64,000 bases of DNA, taken from positions 1 through 64,000 of the forward strand of contig BQMF02000495.1 in the NCBI GenBank assembly GCA_027922465.2. The letters run 5' to 3'. The position numbers were made by a program, and so were the translations under genes. Shown here piece after piece: positions 58,601 through 64,000 of the stretch. The stretch is from Turritopsis dohrnii (taxonomy: Eukaryota; Cnidaria; Hydrozoa; Anthoathecata; Oceaniidae). The notes under the pieces were generated by a model. The model made no database searches and had not been told where the DNA came from. It was given only the letters and a program-made list of their open reading frames with translations. Every line of letters begins with the position of its first letter. Position 1 is the first letter of the stretch.

Positions 58601-61600
58601 TTCAAACAGATAACTGCCTTTTTTTAACTCGATTTTTGAAAACCTTGATGTTCAAAGACAGAACAGATAGCTAACAAACGTAGAAAGTAAAAATAGATAG
58701 GATATCAAGAAATGCTTACTGAAATATAATTTCGTCTAACCGTTCTCCTGTCCTGTCGTACCTACACTACTGGCTGATAAACTGTATGCTGGCAGCGGAT
58801 AAGAAAAAGGCAACTTATCGAGTTGAAAATTGTCTCAGTCTCCCAAAACCTTGAGTTTCTGCCGTCGTAGTCCGCAAGTGAAACTAATACTGGTATTCGC
58901 TTCGCTACTACCGTAATAAGGAAAATGTCTTGGAAAAATGTAATTAAATTTTTAATGGTGGATTAAGATGTGAATGAAAAGAAAAGATTTTTTGAAACAA
59001 TGACAGCAATTTGGAAAACAATAAACGAACTTAAGCTGTGTGTTCACGAAAAACGTTTAACTTTTATGTTTTTAAATATCAATTTGGGGGTCTCAGTGCA
59101 AAGATAAAATTAATAAGAAATTTGAATGGATTCAGTGCTTTGAAACAATAAGCACGATGTAATTAAACTACGTGTTAATCGACGCTGTACCTCTTAATCA
59201 AACACTGGAATTAAAACGCAATGACCAGGCAAAGGGCTCATCTGGGTTATTTATATAACGACCTTCGGAACAAAAGTTACTGCAAAAAATTAACTGAAGC
59301 AAAAACTGAAAAGCTACTTCCAACCAAGTAGAGAGCTACACATAAAAGGGCGTGTCTTCAAACATACATTTGGATGTTCTGATTTCTGAGTTTTGTTTCA
59401 TGAAGTTTTTGTTTATAAAGCTTTTATTAGCTTTGTGTGTAATTTTCGGCCAAGTGGAAACCGGTCTTAAGATTGTCATGGAGATTGCATTTTAATCACC
59501 ATGCGCGTCCATCTATTACTTTCGACATCACGCAATGACATGAAAGCTTCAGTTATTTTGTTGCCAGATTTGGACATCAGAAATATACTTGATAGTTTCA
59601 TGTGTATACTAGGGTACTTCTTAAATGCGTTAATCATCAAAAGTTCTCTCTTAGAAACATAACATTAAAAAGCGCTAGCTCGTAACGGAACGACAGTACT
59701 CATTGTTTCTCTCAATCTGCAGTTGCAGCATTATAACAATTTCACTATAGCCAAACAGTCATTTCATTATTTTTAAAAACTAATGAATATGGGAACAGTA
59801 AAATAAAGCGTTGATAAAATGCAAGATAAGTCTTTCTTACTGTTCTCTAGGCTCGATAGTTATACGAGAAGCACTCGATATCGTTTGTAAGGATATTGAA
59901 GATGGATGGAGAGATCTTGCAATATCACTTCATACAGAGGCTCATGTTGTTGACAGAATTTCACAAGAGAACATTACTAACGAAGAAAAAATGAACAAGT
60001 GCTTTGAAAGCAAGTCATTTAATATTTCATGGAAGCATCTCAAGCAACAGTTAATAAAGCAGAATCATGAAGACATCGTCAAAAAGATTGTTGAAGATAC
60101 ATACATCACTACAGGTTTCTATTTTAAAATTAATATTATTTTTTCGTTTTTGTATTAACAAATTTTGGTAGTATTACCTAACGGAAGTAGACATACTTTT
60201 GCAGCAATACATTAATCATGCATTTTTATCCTATAGAATTAAAGGAATTAAGAAGTACTCAGATAAAGCATTACCAATCAAGATTCGAACATGTTCAAAC
60301 AACTGATGTACTTAGTAAATGGCCCTTAAAGTCCACCACACGTATGAGTCAATACGTCAATTTATACATGAGTAAAGAAATTGCAAAGGAAGATAAGTCA
60401 AGAAATTCTGATCGTATCTTTAACCTCACTAGCCAATTCAGTTTACGTGAAAAGATTGAAATGCAGGACATTTTGAAAGACGATAGTGATGATTTTGTTG
60501 TGATTCGGGGAATTGGTGGGATAGGCAAGAGCACTCTAGTAGACATGTTGGTTTTAAAATGGTCGAAACGAGAGCTGCTTAACGACATCAAATTGCTGTT
60601 TTATATCAAGTGTAGAGAGATCGAGGAAACACAAAGAAGAACGCTGAAAGATTTTGCCACTAATCATTTTTCAGATTTTAGTCAAGAAATAAATTTAGAC
60701 CATATGGAAGAATTTGGGAAGCACGTTCTTTTTGTATTTGATGGTTTAGACGAATTGGAAAGCTCTAAAGTAACTAAAATCTGTGAAATGTTACAAAAGA
60801 ACTATTTGAAATCACCGGATAAGTTTCGTGTTTGTATTACGGGGAGACCAAATGCCATTAAAAATTTGGTGTTAAATGTCAACTATCGAACTCGTAAAGT
60901 GATTGATGTGATGGGATTTACACCAGAGAATCAAATATCATTGGTTGATAAACACTACAGTGATTGGCAGGATAAAGAGCAAATGGTAAGAATAATGATT
61001 GAAGAAATCGGAAACAACCCGGAGATCAAATCATTGGCAACAATTCCATTATATTTGGAAACTCTGTGTTACATAAATGACCAACAGAATGGTTTTCATC
61101 ACGTGACCTCGAGTATAAGTGCAAATCTTGTTATGTGTCTATTCATCATCCAAAACTGCTTCAAAGACCTTGCTTTGTCCAATGTGGATCTTAATCAAGT
61201 CGCTTCTCATCAGAGGATCGTCCAGGTAATGATGAAACTTGGAAAACTTTCATTTTGTTATCTTAGAAACCATCAAGTTGTTTTCGAAGAAGCTGTGGAT
61301 GTGGACTCAGATGTGGAAAAGTGTGGTATGGTAGTCAAGTATGGTTCAACCAAAAGTGGTTTCAGTTACCAGTTCCAGCATTTGATTTTTTCCGAGTTCT
61401 TGTGTGGCTTGTATTTATTTTCCAAATGTCGAAAAGAAATTTATGATATTTTCATGTATTTGAAAGAAGAATCCCCTCTTTGGAATTCCTTACCAACTCT
61501 GATAGTATTACATGCAACTATATCTCAACCAAAGTCAAATGATGATTTGGTACATGTCTTTTTGAAAGGAATTGTGAAAGAAACCAGATGGGAACATCTG

Positions 61601-62911
61601 CTAGATCGTCACATTGATTGTCTGCTGGCCAAACTCTTTAACTATAAAGTTGGTTTTGAAACAGCAAATATTTATTATCGCTTGCGGTGGAATGGTACGT
61701 TTAATTGGCTGCAAAGGTTTTTCGAAAAGTTCTATGAATTCGATCCATCTCCAGATTTTCTTACACATATTGATGACTCCTGGCTGATATTGTTAGAATG
61801 CATGTTTGAAACAAAACGGAAACCTCCATCTTTCTTAGTGGAAGCTTTTAAAGCGGCATATTATTATGACATTACGTCTCATCAAATGTTGCGTTATTGT
61901 TCCTATTTATTTTCACCAGGACAAGAACTCTTCTCAAATTGTACGCTGCGTTGGCTGGATATTAGTTTTAATGGTTTTCTCAATGCTGAAGAATTGGAAT
62001 TTGCAAAGTCATTTCTTAACAAATTCAGGCATATGTCCATTCACGGAAATTTTAATGGAAAACTATTTGTTTCGTCAGTTACAAATGGAAAAGAGGACGA
62101 ACACAAAGGTTTTGATAACTTAGAACACCTTACTGTGTCATACTTGCCAGAAGAACTGGTCGAATATTTACCTTATCTTTGTATTTTTAATCTAAAAGAC
62201 TGCAACAGTATTCCTGTTGAATCAGTTGAGATATTACCAGTTCGCTTTCATGAAGCAAAAAGTAAAGGAACGGTTAACCTTAGCACGTTGCGTATCGGAA
62301 GTTGCTCCGATCAAGTGGTGAAAAGTATGATACCGTGTTTATCATATTATACAAATGGCTCCTCTGTCATGCGCATTGTCAAATGTAGTACATCATTACC
62401 GACAATAACACTTTTATCGAAAGCAATACAAGATGCAGAGCAGGATTTATTTGAAATTGCCTTAAACTCTTGCAACATCACAGATGATGGTGTTATTGCG
62501 TTGTCTTCATGCTTCAGTAACATTAAAGAATTAGATTTACGATACAATCCTGATATATCTGAAAGAGGAATACAAGCAATTGCTGATTCGATTCTCCAAC
62601 AAGTAGAAACAAATGGCATGGCGACTTTGAGGAATTTATCTTTGTCGCATTTAAATAGCGACCTTTTCAAAGTATTGCTAACAGCAGTACCTTACTTATC
62701 ATACCTACAGATTTGTAAGTCAAAGATTGACGTGGAGGACATGAAGATCTTGAGAGACAAAATAGAGTATGGAAGAACTAGCTTTTTTCTAGATTTTCAT
62801 GATACTTTCTTAGATAAAAATGCTGTTGAAGAAGTATTCACTGCCTCCCCAGCGAGACTACTATTTGAAACTTCGAACTTTTTCTCTGTGTTTTGGGGAA
62901 AAGCGCCCTAG
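55669..62911 (+). CDS. NLR 2: two extra death-fold domains, DEATH, NACHT, LRR
   Basis: Proposed five-exon gene: 55669-55729, 55883-56155, 56331-56603, 59851-60114 and 60237-62911, about 1181 residues. All introns are phase 1. Exon 1 is a short Glu/Lys-rich start. Exons 2 and 3 are each exactly 273 nt and end in the same helix pattern (LNQVLKNCGM, LKELLSHIGC), suggesting two related death-fold (CARD/DED-like) domains. Exon 4 is a DEATH-like domain nearly identical in layout to that of NLR 1. Exon 5 holds NACHT (Walker A GIGGIGKST at about 382-390, Walker B VLFVFDGLDEL) and LRRs (ITDDGVIALSSCF). The last two exons are certain. The link across the 3.2-kb intron to the N-terminal exons is inferred from matching phase and strand, and the 59.8 kb exon could belong to a separate, shorter transcript. 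No stop breaks any exon. It is head-to-tail with NLR 1. Confidence 0.8.
57370..57480 (+). repeat. dispersed promoter-like repeat, copy 3
   Basis: TATATAATAGCGAG, then GTGTGTCACACTTTTATTTT, then AGAGAGTGG, and about 25 bases later CCGGTCAAAATCTTTTTAAT and CGTGGTCATA. Orientation is opposite to the copies at 0.4 and 9.4 kb. It lies in the long intron of NLR 2. Confidence 0.5.
58062..58140. mobile_element. single mariner-like end
   Basis: TA followed by CAGTGTGTTTCATAATGTTG resembles the CAGTGTGT ends of the 33.4 kb and 52.2 kb elements. I found no inverted partner within the next kilobase, so only one end may be left. Confidence 0.35.
59400..59495 (+). CDS. 31-residue signal-peptide-like ORF in the NLR 2 intron
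   Basis: ATG at 59400 opens a frame of 31 codons: Met-Lys, then about 14 hydrophobic residues and a small-residue region, as in a signal peptide, then a short tail and TAA. A TATA-like CATAAAAGGG lies about 58 bases upstream. No downstream exon was found. It could be a micropeptide, the first exon of an unspliced model, or chance. Confidence 0.25.
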   Translation: MKFLFIKLLLALCVIFGQVETGLKIVMEIAF

Positions 62912-63130
62912 AAAATTTATTTGTAAAGAGAAAAAACATATTTCATTTCATGAAATCTTCGTCGATCTAATGGTCAATTCTCCCAACCCATACTATACGT
63001 AGCATCTACTCTTTCATTCCCTGTGACGAAAGAGTGAGGACGTCAAAGTAAAAGATAAACAGAATTTAAAAATCCTATTCATATCTCATGAATGATTCTG
63101 AAAGTGTAAAAATAGAGCCGGTGTTGCAGT
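62912..63130. other. NLR 2 downstream flank, copy of the NLR 1 flank
   Basis: Positions 62990-63100 match about 46085-46200 downstream of NLR 1, marking the right-hand part of the tandem duplication. The copies have diverged by small substitutions and gaps. Confidence 0.6.
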
Positions 63131-63290
63131 AAAAAAAGTACTCCCCAGAAAAACTACTCCCCAGCATTTATTTCCTAGTAAATAAGTACTCTCCAGTATT
63201 TATTTCCTAGTAAACAAGTACTCCCCCAGTACTTATTTCCTAGTAGGAAAAAAGTACCCCCTTAGGAAATAAGTACTCCCCGTCGAGTAT
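63130..63290. repeat. degenerate tandem repeat with AGTACTCCCC units
   Basis: About four to five diverged units combine AGTACTCCCCAG, TATTTATTTCCTAGTA and AATA. The unit is about 30 bases. AGTACT and TTTCCTAGGAAA-like pieces are themselves palindromic. Confidence 0.6.
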
Positions 63291-63436
63291 CATTAAACAT
63301 GGATGTATTGGCTAAATAGCAGGAAAAATTTTGGGAAAACTGGAACAAAAGAAGAATAATCTGAAAAGGTGAAATGTTTAGTATTTCAATTGTGATTTAT
63401 ATTGATGAAATTTAGGGAATGTATCAACACTACCAT

Positions 63437-63553
63437 AGGCGGAATTAGAACATAGTCCAACTTTCTGGAGGAGGAGTGCAAACGTGCAATTATTAAACAA
63501 TAATTCGTGACAATGTACTCCTCCACAAAGTTTGACTATGTTTGTATCCGCCT
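63437..63553. mobile_element. MITE with AGGCGGA-type inverted ends
   Basis: The left end AGGCGGAATTAGAACATAGT and the right end CATAGT-inverted..TATCCGCCT are inverted copies. The match goes inward through ACTTT and GGAGGAG for about 40 bases. The centre is a small AT palindrome (TTATTAAACAATAA). Confidence 0.65.
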
Positions 63554-64000
63554 CTGACTACCGTGACTTGAGAAAGCGCCTTAAGGATATTCACTACACT
63601 ACAACGTCATTTTTTAAAAATAATTCCGCGTTCGTGAGCAATTGTCGTTTTTGTGTTGCTAGGCATCGAAAATAACCGTCTTTTAAAGAAAAATATGTTT
63701 ATTAAACGATTATTCGAGTTTGAAAGCTTTATTTAAAAAACTGTGGCAACCTTTTTTGACGAATGATGTCGGGAACACGTGGATGTAAAAAAATTTAAAA
63801 ACGAATGATTTGTAGGGGACTTATCACTCAAAAACCATTTAAATTTAAACCTTTTTTATTCCTTACCATTAGATGCTATGAAATATAAACCCAAATTGAA
63901 ATGTAAGAAATTTAATAAGCTTTCAGAAAATGTATACTTTTACGGGGGAAAAATGAATATAAATTGAGTTATAACAAAAAAACGTGAGGTAATTGTAGTG
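63554..64000. other. no gene seen
   Basis: AT-rich right flank with no frame or repeat of note. Confidence 0.4.

Overview
The window is animal nuclear DNA from an early-branching marine invertebrate, most like a cnidarian or a sponge. The evidence is spliced genes with GT-AG introns, AT-rich sequence, dense small DNA transposons, and tandem NACHT-LRR receptor genes with death-fold N-termini, a repertoire expanded in those groups. The species cannot be fixed from the sequence alone.

Layout. 1-10.7 kb: an intact, intron-containing Helitron replicase-helicase (3871-8386, minus strand). Just downstream of it on the same strand lies a previously unmarked eight-exon micro-exon gene (2347-3294). 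A broken NLR fragment (about 9.85-10.39 kb, minus) and several small inverted-repeat elements follow. 11-18 kb: two cysteine-motif exon candidates, a long dispersed repeat, a tRNA-derived SINE and MITEs. 18.0-28.6 kb: a complete 23-exon urocanate hydratase gene (plus strand). 30-35.9 kb: two hAT-like elements, each with a 5-bp target duplication, then a four-exon RRM/RGG RNA-binding protein gene whose introns hold a mariner-like element and a MITE. 37-40 kb: candidate small secreted peptides, the best being a six-cysteine, knottin-like precursor at 39.5 kb. 42.0-45.6 kb and 55.7-62.9 kb: two intact NLR genes in tandem, with nearly the same DEATH, NACHT and LRR exons but different N-terminal exons. 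46-55 kb between them is mostly transposon debris, including a nested pair of elements at 51.9-53.0 kb.

How the genes relate. The NLRs look like innate immune sensors built from phase-1 exon modules, and the minus-strand relic near 10 kb shows that the family has moved or been rearranged. The Helitron, hAT-like, mariner/pogo-like and Harbinger-like pieces show a genome reshaped by DNA transposons. Urocanase (histidine breakdown) and the RNA-binding protein are ordinary housekeeping genes. The main leads are the micro-exon gene next to the Helitron, the modular NLR N-termini and the cysteine-rich peptide. All exon models come from reading frames and splice sites by eye and have no transcript support.
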